6,823 bases of DNA from Clostridia bacterium (GTDB lineage: Bacteria; Bacillota; Clostridia; UMGS1883): contig JAJQCX010000199.1 of the NCBI GenBank assembly GCA_021202495.1, positions 1-6,823 of the forward strand, read 5' to 3'. Made by a program: the position numbers and the translations under genes. Shown here piece after piece: positions 1-6,105 of the stretch; the first letter of the stretch is position 1; each line of letters opens with the position of its first letter. The notes beneath the pieces are model-generated. The model was given only the letters and a program-made list of their open reading frames with translations. It searched no databases and had not been told where the DNA came from.

Positions 1-606
1 ATCCTTGATATATTTAAAATTAACACAATATCCTCTGTGAGACACAAAGAAGTTATCAAAGTCAATTAACTGCCTTGCCACAGCTTCAAATTTATCACTT
101 GTTTTAATTGCTCCCTTAGTGGTAACGATAAAGACCTTCCTATCCTCGCTATATATGTAAATTATATTGTCAGCCGCAATATTTACCGATTGTCCGCCTT
201 TTGCCGCACAAACAATTTCACCATGAGATTTGAGCTCGGCAAGTGCAGAATCAATCGCATATTCCAGCCTTTTTTTATCAACCGGTTTTGTCCAGAATCT
301 GAATGCGTGCGTATTAAAAGCGTCGTCAATATAAGACTCGTAGTTTGTAAGAAAGAAAATAATGCAGTTATCATTTTTCTTCTTTATTCTTTTTGCAAGA
401 CTGATTCCATCCATATCCCGCATCTCGACATCAAGAATAATAATATCAAATCTTTCTTCACATTCCAAAAGCTTCAGCGGTGATTCAAAAGACCGGATAA
501 TATATTTAATGCCTTTTGCTTTTAATACAGCTTCTGCGATCTCGGTTTCCTCTTTTAAAACGACTTTCTCATCGTCACATAGTGCTACCTTAATTTCACA
601 GCCCAC
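1..606 (-). CDS. LytTR-family response regulator, C-terminus cut by window edge
   Basis: This is a DNA-binding response regulator of the AgrA/LytR type, with 202 codons visible and the 3' end outside the window. Residues 5-125 form a receiver domain: acidic pair D11/D12, phospho-acceptor D59 in ILDVEMRDMDG, switch T87 in FFLTNYES, and K107 in WTKPV. Residues from about 130 form a LytTR DNA-binding domain, including the conserved FFVSHRGYCVNFKYI stretch near residues 187-200. Family members are usually about 230-250 residues, so some 30-50 are missing. The GTG start at 606 is chosen because AGGAG (618-614) lies 7 bases upstream and the receiver domain begins a few residues later. In this family a histidine kinase phosphorylates the regulator, which then binds direct repeats in promoters; the partner kinase and targets are not visible. 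The gene is about 36% GC, clearly poorer than its neighbours. Confidence 0.9.
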   Translation of the reverse strand, partial: MGCEIKVALCDDEKVVLKEETEIAEAVLKAKGIKYIIRSFESPLKLLECEERFDIIILDVEMRDMDGISLAKRIKKKNDNCIIFFLTNYESYIDDAFNTHAFRFWTKPVDKKRLEYAIDSALAELKSHGEIVCAAKGGQSVNIAADNIIYIYSEDRKVFIVTTKGAIKTSDKFEAVARQLIDFDNFFVSHRGYCVNFKYIKD

Positions 607-627
607 AATTCCGCTCCTGCCTTTAAA

Positions 628-660
628 TTACAATTCAGCCGCTTTGCGGCTGAATTGTAA
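628..660 (-). terminator. Perfect 15-bp hairpin between GNAT gene and LytTR gene; possible terminator
   Basis: Positions 628-642 and 646-660 are exact reverse complements around a three-base loop, with a GC-rich top (GCCGC/GCGGC) and an AT-rich base. It lies 36 bases past the GNAT stop and 9 bases before the Shine-Dalgarno site of the LytTR gene. On the minus strand only a weak T-rich stretch follows (TTTAAAGG), and the plus strand has no good T-run either. A Rho-independent terminator of the arg unit is therefore plausible but not certain. A leader structure or a dispersed intergenic palindrome are alternatives. Confidence 0.45.
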
Positions 661-696
661 CATCTTTAAACTCATTTTCTCTTAACTTATACCCTT

Positions 697-1170
697 TTAT
701 TCGTATTCCTTCACCATCAGCGCTCTCACATAGCCGCGTTCCTTTGATGTGGAATCTATGTAAAAGCCTCTGCCGTAGTAAAATCTCACGAGTGAAAAGA
801 CCTTTGACGCGGTGTGGAGCATTATGCACTTCACACCGTTGTGGCGCATTGTTATGTCAACCATGTTTATCAGCGCCTTGCCTATCCCGAGGTTTTGATA
901 CCTTGTGCTGACGCCGAATCGGCTCAAATACGCCGTCGCGTCGTCGCTTATCTTAACTCTCACGCTTCCGACGACTTCATCGTCGATAAACGCGACAAGC
1001 ACAACCTTTTCCTCGATGTCCCTTTCAATCTCGGCGACGCTTTCGTTCAGCGCTTCGATGTCGTCAAGCCCCGCCATCTCGCAATATTTTTCAAACGCCT
1101 CGCACGTTATCTTTTGTATCGCCTCCGCGTCCTCTTTCTTCGCGCGGCGCACCTCAAAATATTTGTTCAT
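697..1170 (-). CDS. GNAT-family N-acetyltransferase, substrate unknown
   Basis: This 157-residue protein is a single GNAT domain that would transfer an acetyl group from acetyl-CoA to an unidentified amine. An N-terminal strand and helix (VRRAKKEDAEAIQKI, residues 7-21) lead to strands around residues 56-74. The acetyl-CoA loop follows at residues 92-97 (QNLGIG), just after the LSRFGVSTRY strand. The C-terminal part carries the usual FYYGRGF element (130-136). The length is normal for the family. The ATG at 1170 has GGGAGG 12 bases upstream, a rather long spacing, but the protein begins where GNAT proteins usually do. It starts 29 bases after the argF stop, so it is probably co-transcribed with argDF. 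A role in arginine metabolism is only suggested by position: it does not obviously resemble the short ArgA-type acetylglutamate synthases, and could equally act on a small molecule or a protein N-terminus. Confidence 0.85.
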   Translation of the reverse strand: MNKYFEVRRAKKEDAEAIQKITCEAFEKYCEMAGLDDIEALNESVAEIERDIEEKVVLVAFIDDEVVGSVRVKISDDATAYLSRFGVSTRYQNLGIGKALINMVDITMRHNGVKCIMLHTASKVFSLVRFYYGRGFYIDSTSKERGYVRALMVKEYE

Positions 1171-1199
1171 ATTCGTTCTGTTCCTCCCGTAGGAATGCT

Positions 1200-2120
1200 T
1201 TATTTCGACATCAAAATTTGCATTACTGCCTTCTGTGCGTGCAGTCTGTTTTCAGCCTCGTCAAATACGACACTGTTGGGTTCGTCAATGACGTCGCTCG
1301 TCACCTCAAAGCCGCGGTACGCGGGCAAGCAGTGCAGGAAAATCGCGTCGTCCTTCGCCTTTGCGAAAAGCTCCTTGTTTACCTGATAGCCCTGGAACGC
1401 CTTTACGCGCTCTTCCTTTTCGGCGTCCTGACCCATCGAACACCATGTGTCGGTGTAAACAACGTCCGCGTTCGCAATTGCCTCCGTCGAATCCTCCGTC
1501 ATGTGCACCTTCGCGCCGGTCTTTCTCGCGTCAGCCTTCGCATTCTCCACAATTTCCTCATTGCACGAATACGCCTTGGGCGACGCAATCGCAACATCCA
1601 TGCCTACCTTTGCGCAGCCATAGAGCAGCGAATGTGCAATGTTGTTGCCGTCGCCGATGTACGCCAGCTTTATCCCCTCAAGCTTGCCTTTCTTTTCCTC
1701 AATCGTCTGCAAATCGGCAAGTATCTGGCACGGATGCACCAAATCCGTCAAGCCGTTTATAATGGGAATGGAACCGTATTTCGCAAGCTCCTCCACGTCC
1801 GACTGCTTGTATGTTCTTATCATAATGCCGTCCAAATATCTCGAAAGCACCTTCGCCGTGTCGTAAATGCTCTCGCCTCTGCCCAGCTGAATGTCGTTTG
1901 ACGACAAAAACAGTGCCTGTCCTCCGAGCTGGCTCATGCCCACCTCAAACGAAACTCTCGTTCTCGTAGACGCTTTTGTGAATATCATTCCCAGCGTCTT
2001 TCCCTGAAGCGTCGGGTGCAAAACGCCCTCCTTCAGCTCTCTCTTAAGCTTTTTCGCAAGCCTCAAAATCTGAAAAATCTCCTCCGATGAAAGGTCATGC
2101 AGTGTCAGCAAATGTTCCAT
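1200..2120 (-). CDS. argF: Ornithine carbamoyltransferase
   Basis: This is the anabolic-type ornithine carbamoyltransferase, which joins carbamoyl phosphate and L-ornithine to give citrulline in cytoplasmic arginine synthesis. At 306 residues it is full length. The carbamoyl-phosphate domain carries STRTR (51-55) and HPCQ (129-132). The ornithine domain carries the DTWCSMG loop (224-230) and HCLP with catalytic-site Cys264 (263-266), followed by AYRG. SMG and HCLP separate it from aspartate carbamoyltransferase. The ATG at 2120 follows a purine-rich site (AAGGAAAGGAAAG) and lies 18 bases after the argD stop, so the two genes very probably share one mRNA. A catabolic role (arginine deiminase pathway, arcB) cannot be fully excluded from sequence alone, but pairing with argD and the absence of arcA/arcC nearby favour biosynthesis. 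Confidence 0.96.
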   Translation of the reverse strand: MEHLLTLHDLSSEEIFQILRLAKKLKRELKEGVLHPTLQGKTLGMIFTKASTRTRVSFEVGMSQLGGQALFLSSNDIQLGRGESIYDTAKVLSRYLDGIMIRTYKQSDVEELAKYGSIPIINGLTDLVHPCQILADLQTIEEKKGKLEGIKLAYIGDGNNIAHSLLYGCAKVGMDVAIASPKAYSCNEEIVENAKADARKTGAKVHMTEDSTEAIANADVVYTDTWCSMGQDAEKEERVKAFQGYQVNKELFAKAKDDAIFLHCLPAYRGFEVTSDVIDEPNSVVFDEAENRLHAQKAVMQILMSK

Positions 2121-2138
2121 TATGTATCTTTCCTTTCC

Positions 2139-3314
2139 TTATAATATATCCTTTAATGCGTTTACAAATTCGTCCGCTTCTTTTTCGCTTATGATGAGCG
2201 GCGGCAGCACTCTCAGCGTCACATCGCCAACCGCGCCGACTAAGATATGCTTTTCAAAAAGCTTTTGCCTAACCTCTTTTGCGCGCCCCGGAATGTCAAT
2301 TCCTATCATCAGCCCGCACCGTCTTATTTCGCCCAATTTTTCGACGCAGCTTTCTTTTAACGCCTTTTCTATATATTCGCCCATCTTTGCCGCGTTTTCA
2401 ATAAGCTTTTCTTCCTCAATCGCACTGAGCGCAGCAAGCCCCGCCGCGCAGGCGAGCGGATTTCCGCCAAACGTTCCGCCGTGGTCGCCCGGCTCAAACG
2501 CCTGTGCCACAAAATCCTTCGCACACACCGCACCTATCGGCACGCCGCCGCCGAGCGCCTTTGCCAAAGTGAACACATCGGGCTCAATTCCGTATGTTTC
2601 ATAGCAAAACATCCTTCCACAGCGGCCGATGCCCGTCTGTATCTCGTCAAATATCAGTATTATTTCCTTTTCGTCGCACAGCGCGCGCACCTTTTTCAAA
2701 TATTCCTCATCCACCGGATGCACGCCGCTCTCGCCCTGCACCGGCTCCAAAAGTATCGCGCAGGTCTTGTCCGTCACAGCGCTCTCAAGCGCCGCAAAAT
2801 CGTTTATCTCAACCTGCTTAAATCCCGGAATGAGCGGCGCATACGGCTTCTGATATTTTTCCTGTCCCGTCGCCGCAACCGTCGCCAGCGTCCGCCCGTG
2901 GAAGGACGATTTTAAGCTTATAACCTCGTATTTTTCAACACCCTTTTTGTAAAAATAAATCTTCGCCAGCTTTATCGCAGCCTCATTCGCCTCCGCGCCG
3001 CTGTTTCCGAAATATACCTTGTCCGCGCACGAAATCGAGCAAATCTTTTCCGCCAATCGCGCCTGATTTTCAATGTAATACAATGACGATGTGTGTAAAA
3101 GCTTACCCGCTTGCGCCTGCACTGCCGCCGTAAACTTGGGATGCGCATACCCCAGCGCGTTCACGGCAATCCCCGCGAACATATCGAGGTACTTTTCGCC
3201 CTCCTCGGTATATAAATACATGCCCTCGCCCTTTTCAAAAGCGACAGGCGTTCTCTCCCCAAACGTGTTCATAAAATATTTTTTGTCAAGAGCCTTTATT
3301 TCCTCAAGCTTCAA
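2139..3314 (-). CDS. argD: Acetylornithine aminotransferase
   Basis: This is a class-III, PLP-dependent aminotransferase of 391 residues. It converts N-acetylglutamate semialdehyde plus glutamate into N2-acetylornithine and 2-oxoglutarate, the fourth step of arginine synthesis. Visible features are GNSGAEANEAA (103-113, phosphate binding), FHGRT (138-142), Asp223 in IFDEIQTG (cofactor ring nitrogen), the Schiff-base Lys252 in LAKALGGG, and HGGTFGGNP (278-286). The start is a TTG at 3314. It is chosen because AGGGGG lies about 8 bases upstream and because this adds the normal DKKYFMNTFG beginning; the next Met is residue 15, a shorter alternative with no better ribosome site. It heads the argD-argF-GNAT unit, with a candidate promoter and ARG-box-like sites just upstream. 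Succinyldiaminopimelate or other ornithine-type aminotransferase activity is possible in this family, but the argF neighbour supports ArgD. Confidence 0.95.
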   Translation of the reverse strand: MKLEEIKALDKKYFMNTFGERTPVAFEKGEGMYLYTEEGEKYLDMFAGIAVNALGYAHPKFTAAVQAQAGKLLHTSSLYYIENQARLAEKICSISCADKVYFGNSGAEANEAAIKLAKIYFYKKGVEKYEVISLKSSFHGRTLATVAATGQEKYQKPYAPLIPGFKQVEINDFAALESAVTDKTCAILLEPVQGESGVHPVDEEYLKKVRALCDEKEIILIFDEIQTGIGRCGRMFCYETYGIEPDVFTLAKALGGGVPIGAVCAKDFVAQAFEPGDHGGTFGGNPLACAAGLAALSAIEEEKLIENAAKMGEYIEKALKESCVEKLGEIRRCGLMIGIDIPGRAKEVRQKLFEKHILVGAVGDVTLRVLPPLIISEKEADEFVNALKDIL

Positions 3315-3340
3315 TTTTTTCGCCCCCTGTAATGAATGTA

Positions 3341-3354
3341 TGAATTATTATAAA
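3341..3354. promoter_or_regulatory. ARG-box-like site 1 (possible ArgR/AhrC operator)
   Basis: TGAATTATTATAAA matches the ARG-box core TGAAT-4xW-ATTCA at 8 of the 10 fixed half-site positions, including a perfect TGAAT half and an all-AT centre. It overlaps the -10 of the candidate argD promoter, where bound ArgR would block transcription when arginine is plentiful. The match was made by eye; AT-rich DNA gives such matches by chance. Confidence 0.4.
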
Positions 3355-3375
3355 TCAAATTGCAACTTTATGCAA
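3347..3375 (-). promoter_or_regulatory. Candidate sigma-A promoter of argD-argF
   Basis: Reading the minus strand, TTGCAT (3375-3370) is followed after exactly 17 bases by a perfect TATAAT (3352-3347). This predicts a transcript start near 3340 and a leader of about 26 bases before the TTG of argD. The -35 matches the consensus at only three of six bases, but the -10 and spacing are ideal. The -35 lies inside the last codons and stop region of the dipeptidase gene. Confidence 0.55.
3361..3374. promoter_or_regulatory. ARG-box-like site 2 (possible ArgR/AhrC operator)
   Basis: TGCAACTTTATGCA forms an inverted repeat (TTGCA/TGCAA with the flanking bases at 3360 and 3375). It matches 7 of 10 core ARG-box positions, and its right half, ATGCAAT, fits the Bacillus form ATKCAAK exactly. 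Its centre is 20 bp from that of site 1, close to the roughly 21-bp spacing of paired ARG boxes bound by an ArgR hexamer. It covers the spacer and -35 of the candidate argD promoter. Confidence 0.4.
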
Positions 3376-3934
3376 TACCTTTTTGCAAAATTTCTTTAAA
3401 AACCCGCATAAAATTTTCGCACATTACGCCCGCAACCGTTTTTTCGCTGTAATTGAGCCGCAAAAGTCGGTTTGCTATGTCATAAATCGACCTTGCCCCG
3501 CAAATACCTTCGGGCAAGTGCGATATTCCGTCAAAATCCGAACCTATTCCGACGCATTTTTCATCAAGCGCGCAAAAATGCTCAACGTGCCGCACAATGT
3601 CCTCCAAGCTCCCCGCCCCGAAAAGCGGCTCAAACGTCACGCCCACGCACCCGTGAAGCTGGCTAATTCTCATATACATTTCATCCGTAATATTTCGCTC
3701 ACAGCGAAAGAGCTTCCTCGAATTTGCGTGCGAAACGACGCACGGCTTGTTCATAATATCGCACACGTCAAAAAATCCCCTGTCGCTCGCGTGCGCCAAA
3801 TCAATTACAATTCCGCGCCGCTCCATCTCCGGCACAAGCACTCTTCCGAATTTCTTTAACCCCTCGTCCTTTTCCGAAAAGCAGTTTGATACAATGTCAT
3901 TCTCCCTGTTCCACGTCAGCGTTATCAGCCGCAC
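3368..3934 (-). CDS. M19 dipeptidase, C-terminal part (frame after the T7 run)
   Basis: This frame, openable at an internal GTG at 3934, encodes 188 residues. They include His48 in VIDLAHASD, His69 in VVSHANSR, and the substrate-binding aspartate region GSDFDG (131-136), all M19 hallmarks. The family sequence actually begins four codons earlier (YEKG), before the GTG, and no convincing ribosome site precedes the GTG. That supports a broken single gene rather than a separate one. The stop at 3368 lies 53 bases before the argD start codon. Confidence 0.75.
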   Translation of the reverse strand: MRLITLTWNRENDIVSNCFSEKDEGLKKFGRVLVPEMERRGIVIDLAHASDRGFFDVCDIMNKPCVVSHANSRKLFRCERNITDEMYMRISQLHGCVGVTFEPLFGAGSLEDIVRHVEHFCALDEKCVGIGSDFDGISHLPEGICGARSIYDIANRLLRLNYSEKTVAGVMCENFMRVFKEILQKGIA

Positions 3935-4257
3935 GCCCTTTTCGTAAAAAAATCGAGCGCCGAAAGAGTGTCAATCGCGTCCGCTCCCTCAAGCGCCAAC
4001 ACCGCCGCGTATTTCGCGTCCAAATCCTCCGCCCCGCGCACAAGCGCAAGCCTTTCGCTTTTTATCATCTTTAAAAACGCGTCAATCTTTTCTCTCGCAT
4101 ATTCCTTCGGATTGTCGACCTCCATGCACACCGCGAAAACCTGCGTATATCCGTCGTAATCATATATGTCCGAAAGCCTTAACTGATTGCCCTCCCCGTC
4201 TAAATCGGGCAGCACCGCGCTGTCCGCATGTGCGTCAAAAACGCGCCTCAAAAGCAT
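3925..4257 (-). CDS. M19 dipeptidase, N-terminal part (frame before the T7 run)
   Basis: This 110-codon frame carries the first half of the barrel. It has the metal-binding HxD pair (His10 and Asp12 in FDAHADS) and the bridging glutamate Glu90 in LALEGAD. Native family sequence ends at about residue 104 (LDFF); the last six residues, TKRACG, come from reading out of frame. Alone it would lack the remaining metal ligands and could not be active. It is listed separately because automatic annotation would probably report two genes. Confidence 0.75.
   Translation of the reverse strand: MLLRRVFDAHADSAVLPDLDGEGNQLRLSDIYDYDGYTQVFAVCMEVDNPKEYAREKIDAFLKMIKSERLALVRGAEDLDAKYAAVLALEGADAIDTLSALDFFTKRACG
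3946..3952 (-). other. Seven-T homopolymer where the dipeptidase frame breaks
   Basis: The minus strand reads GA, then seven T, then ACGAAAAGG. In the first frame the codons are GAT TTT TTT ACG. With eight T they would be GAT TTT TTT TAC, giving the expected D-F-F-Y-E-K. The run also fits the slippery heptamer pattern X-XXY-YYZ in the correct phase, so a -1 ribosomal slip would give the same protein. Confidence 0.85.
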
Positions 4258-4600
4258 TTTGTATCACCTCAACGTCAAGTTTTCCGTCAAGGTCGCCCGA
4301 AATCGAAACAACGTCAAATCTCGCAGGATAGTCAAGCGCATTGTTTTTCTGCAAAAAAAGCTCCGCCGTTTTTGTGAGCTTTCTCTGCTTTCTGAAATCA
4401 ATCGTTTCCGCGCCGCTCCCGTGTGCGACAGATTGACGATAGCGCACCTCGACAAATACAATATACTCTTTATCTCTCGCGATTATGTCAATCTCGCCCA
4501 AGCGCGAATAAAAATTACGCTCGATTATTTTATAACCGAGCTTTTTTAATTTCTTTACCGCCGCATCTTCGCCTTTTGCGCCCGTTTCCCGACTTTTCAT
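4235..4600 (-). CDS. yraN: YraN/UPF0102 family protein
   Basis: This 121-residue protein belongs to the UPF0102 (YraN) family, small proteins with a predicted restriction-endonuclease-like fold and no firmly assigned role. Visible family marks are the N-terminal GAKGEDAA with Glu11, the RNFYSRLGEIDII block (GEID at 35-38), and FVEVRYR with Glu51 (49-55). These three acidic and basic clusters correspond to the nuclease-type core; FVEVR has Arg where Lys is common. The C-terminal RFDVVSI strand (94-100) is also typical. The ATG at 4600 shares four bases with the rnhB stop (ATGA), so translation is probably coupled; a separate ribosome site is weak. Linkage to rnhB is common in bacteria and hints at nucleic-acid processing, but this is inference. 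Confidence 0.92.
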   Translation of the reverse strand: MKSRETGAKGEDAAVKKLKKLGYKIIERNFYSRLGEIDIIARDKEYIVFVEVRYRQSVAHGSGAETIDFRKQRKLTKTAELFLQKNNALDYPARFDVVSISGDLDGKLDVEVIQNAFEARF

Positions 4601-5232
4601 TCCACAAACTTCTTTACAAACGTCTTTCTGTGTACCTCGCTTGCGCCGTACTTTTTTAGCATTTCAATGTGCAGCGCCGTCCCGTACCCCTTGTGTTTTT
4701 CAAACATATACTGCGGATATTCCTCAGCTAACCGCGCCATGTACCGATCCCGCGTCACCTTTGCCAATATGCTCGCCGCCGCAATCGATGCGCACTTCAT
4801 GTCGCCCTTCACAACGCACTCGTGCGGGATTTCGCACCCCGTCACCGCGTTGCCGTCAATCAAAACAAAATCACACTTTTTTTCAAGCCCCGCAATCGCC
4901 CTGTTCATCGCCAAAAACGCCGCATTTCTTATGTTTATCTCATCTATTTCCTCAACGCTCGCCGTCGCGACAGAATACGAAACCGCCTTTTCGCAAATTA
5001 CGTCGTAGAGCTCCTCGCGCTTTTTTTCGCTCAGCTTTTTGGAGTCGTTCAAATTCGGGATTATCAAGTCTTTCGGCAAAATCACCGCCGCTGCGTAAAC
5101 GTCGCCCGCGAGCGGTCCGCGCCCCGCCTCGTCAACTCCGGCGATAACTTCAAAGCCTCTTTCGCGTATCTCATCCTCTATAATCCACATATCGCGCAGG
5201 CGCTTTTCTTCCTCTTCTTTTGTTCTTTTCAT
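4597..5232 (-). CDS. rnhB: Ribonuclease HII
   Basis: RNase HII nicks the RNA strand of RNA-DNA hybrids and removes single ribonucleotides misincorporated in DNA. The 211-residue protein has a charged N-terminal helix (1-26) and then the type-2 core. The catalytic carboxylates are Asp34 and Glu35 in AGVDEAGRGPLAG, Asp126 in VLIDGN, and Asp162 in ASILAKVTRDR. The KGD motif (143-145 region) and the C-terminal HKGYGT element are also present, so all active-site residues are there. The ATG at 5232 overlaps the rbgA stop by four bases (ATGA) and has GGAGAAGGA just upstream. Adjacency to rbgA and yraN is the normal arrangement in Bacillota. I see no truncation or unusual residue affecting activity. 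Confidence 0.97.
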   Translation of the reverse strand: MKRTKEEEEKRLRDMWIIEDEIRERGFEVIAGVDEAGRGPLAGDVYAAAVILPKDLIIPNLNDSKKLSEKKREELYDVICEKAVSYSVATASVEEIDEINIRNAAFLAMNRAIAGLEKKCDFVLIDGNAVTGCEIPHECVVKGDMKCASIAAASILAKVTRDRYMARLAEEYPQYMFEKHKGYGTALHIEMLKKYGASEVHRKTFVKKFVE

Positions 5233-6092
5233 GCTTCCTTCTCCACATTTGCGGTCTCAAGCGTAATTTTCCCAATCTTCGCCCCGCGAAATTCGTCGAG
5301 CACAACGCTCGACCCACGCAAATAATCGCACTCGTTTCCCTTGAGTAAAAATCCGCGCTTGCGGCATATTTTTTCCAAAACCTCCGCGCCGCCGTCGCAG
5401 TCTGTTATCTCAATTTTATATCTTTCCTCCAAAAGCTCCGGGCAATTTTGCGCCAGCTTTTTTAAAAGGCTCGCCCCCAGCTCTTCGGTGTCAAGCACAT
5501 CGTCTTTTATCGAGCCGATAAATGCCAAATTCAGCGCAACTCTCTTGTCTTCAAATTTAGGCCACAATATTCCGGGCGTGTCCAAAAGCTCAATTCCGCC
5601 CTCAAGCGAAATCCACTGCCGCCCCCGCGTCACGCCGGGACGGTCGCCCACCTTTGCCGCGCCCTTCCTGCAAAGCTTATTTATAAAGCTGCTTTTCCCC
5701 ACGTTCGGAATGCCGCACACCATCGCGCGTATCGGTCGGTTGACCAAGCCTCTCGCCTTGTCGCGCTCCGTCTTTTCGCGCATCAACTCACGTATCGCGC
5801 CGGTTATTTTTTCAATGCCCTTCCCGTTCACACTGCTCACCGTCACGCTCGGCAGCCCCTCGCGCTTAAATTTCGCCTGCCACCGCTGCGTTTCGTCCGC
5901 ATCCGCAATGTCCGCCTTGTTTATGACAATAAGCGTCTTTTTCCCCTTTGAAATCGACGGCAAATCCGGATTTCTGCTCGACTCGGGGCACCTTGCGTCG
6001 ACAATTTCCAGCACGCAGTCAACGTCCTTCATGCACTGCTCCATCTCGCGCCGCGCCTTCGTCATATGCCCGGGATACCAATGTATATCCAT
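5229..6092 (-). CDS. rbgA: Ribosome biogenesis GTPase RbgA (YlqF)
   Basis: RbgA is a circularly permuted GTPase that acts late in assembly of the 50S ribosomal subunit in Gram-positive bacteria. The 287-residue protein begins with the family signature HWYPGHM (4-10). The GTPase motifs follow in permuted order: G4 NKAD (58-61), G5 near SS (86-87), G1 GIPNVGKSS (127-135), G2 around GVT (153-155) and G3 DTPG (171-174). A helical C-terminal domain (about 180-287) would contact rRNA. The ATG at 6092 follows GAGGT by 6 bases and lies 13 bases after the lepB stop. The length is normal and no key motif is missing. Placement between lepB and rnhB is the conserved Bacillota order, in which rplS often precedes lepB. 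Confidence 0.97.
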   Translation of the reverse strand: MDIHWYPGHMTKARREMEQCMKDVDCVLEIVDARCPESSRNPDLPSISKGKKTLIVINKADIADADETQRWQAKFKREGLPSVTVSSVNGKGIEKITGAIRELMREKTERDKARGLVNRPIRAMVCGIPNVGKSSFINKLCRKGAAKVGDRPGVTRGRQWISLEGGIELLDTPGILWPKFEDKRVALNLAFIGSIKDDVLDTEELGASLLKKLAQNCPELLEERYKIEITDCDGGAEVLEKICRKRGFLLKGNECDYLRGSSVVLDEFRGAKIGKITLETANVEKEA

Positions 6093-6105
6093 TCTCTTAC
6101 CTCAA

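Larger units (their letters stand above)
3368..4257 (-). pseudogene. M19 (membrane dipeptidase-like) gene interrupted by a frameshift
   Basis: Together the two frames encode a complete zinc dipeptidase of peptidase family M19 (renal dipeptidase type), a TIM-barrel metallohydrolase that cleaves dipeptides. The first frame (from ATG 4257) ends at a TGA soon after SALDFF. The second continues with YEKGVRLITLTWN, the usual family sequence. The break lies at a run of seven T (minus strand, 3952-3946). One extra T, or a -1 slip on T-TTT-TTT, gives a continuous 296-residue protein, near the usual 300-330. All expected metal and substrate residues survive across both parts, and there is no other damage. 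The ATG has an excellent GAGGTG site 7 bases upstream and overlaps the end of yraN by 23 bases. No signal peptide is seen, so the enzyme would be cytoplasmic. Homopolymer sequencing error, a recent mutation, or slippage are the possible causes. Confidence 0.85.

Noticed and set aside
183..374. A 63-codon minus-strand frame starting MITALFSF
   Set aside because: It is a shifted frame inside the LytTR response regulator, whose own frame carries all receiver and LytTR motifs.
628..675. A 15-codon minus-strand frame (MSLKMLQFSRKAAEL) whose stop coincides with the edge of the palindrome
   Set aside because: It has no convincing ribosome site, its composition is dictated by the palindrome, and it shows no regulatory codon run as in a leader peptide. 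Probably chance.
814..1901. Long plus-strand open frames opposite the GNAT and argF genes
   Set aside because: They are wholly antisense to well-supported genes and show no domain pattern.
3946..3952. Calling the dipeptidase frameshift programmed recoding
   Set aside because: The slippery run is in the right phase, but I see no clear stimulatory structure and know of no precedent in M19. A homopolymer indel is simpler.
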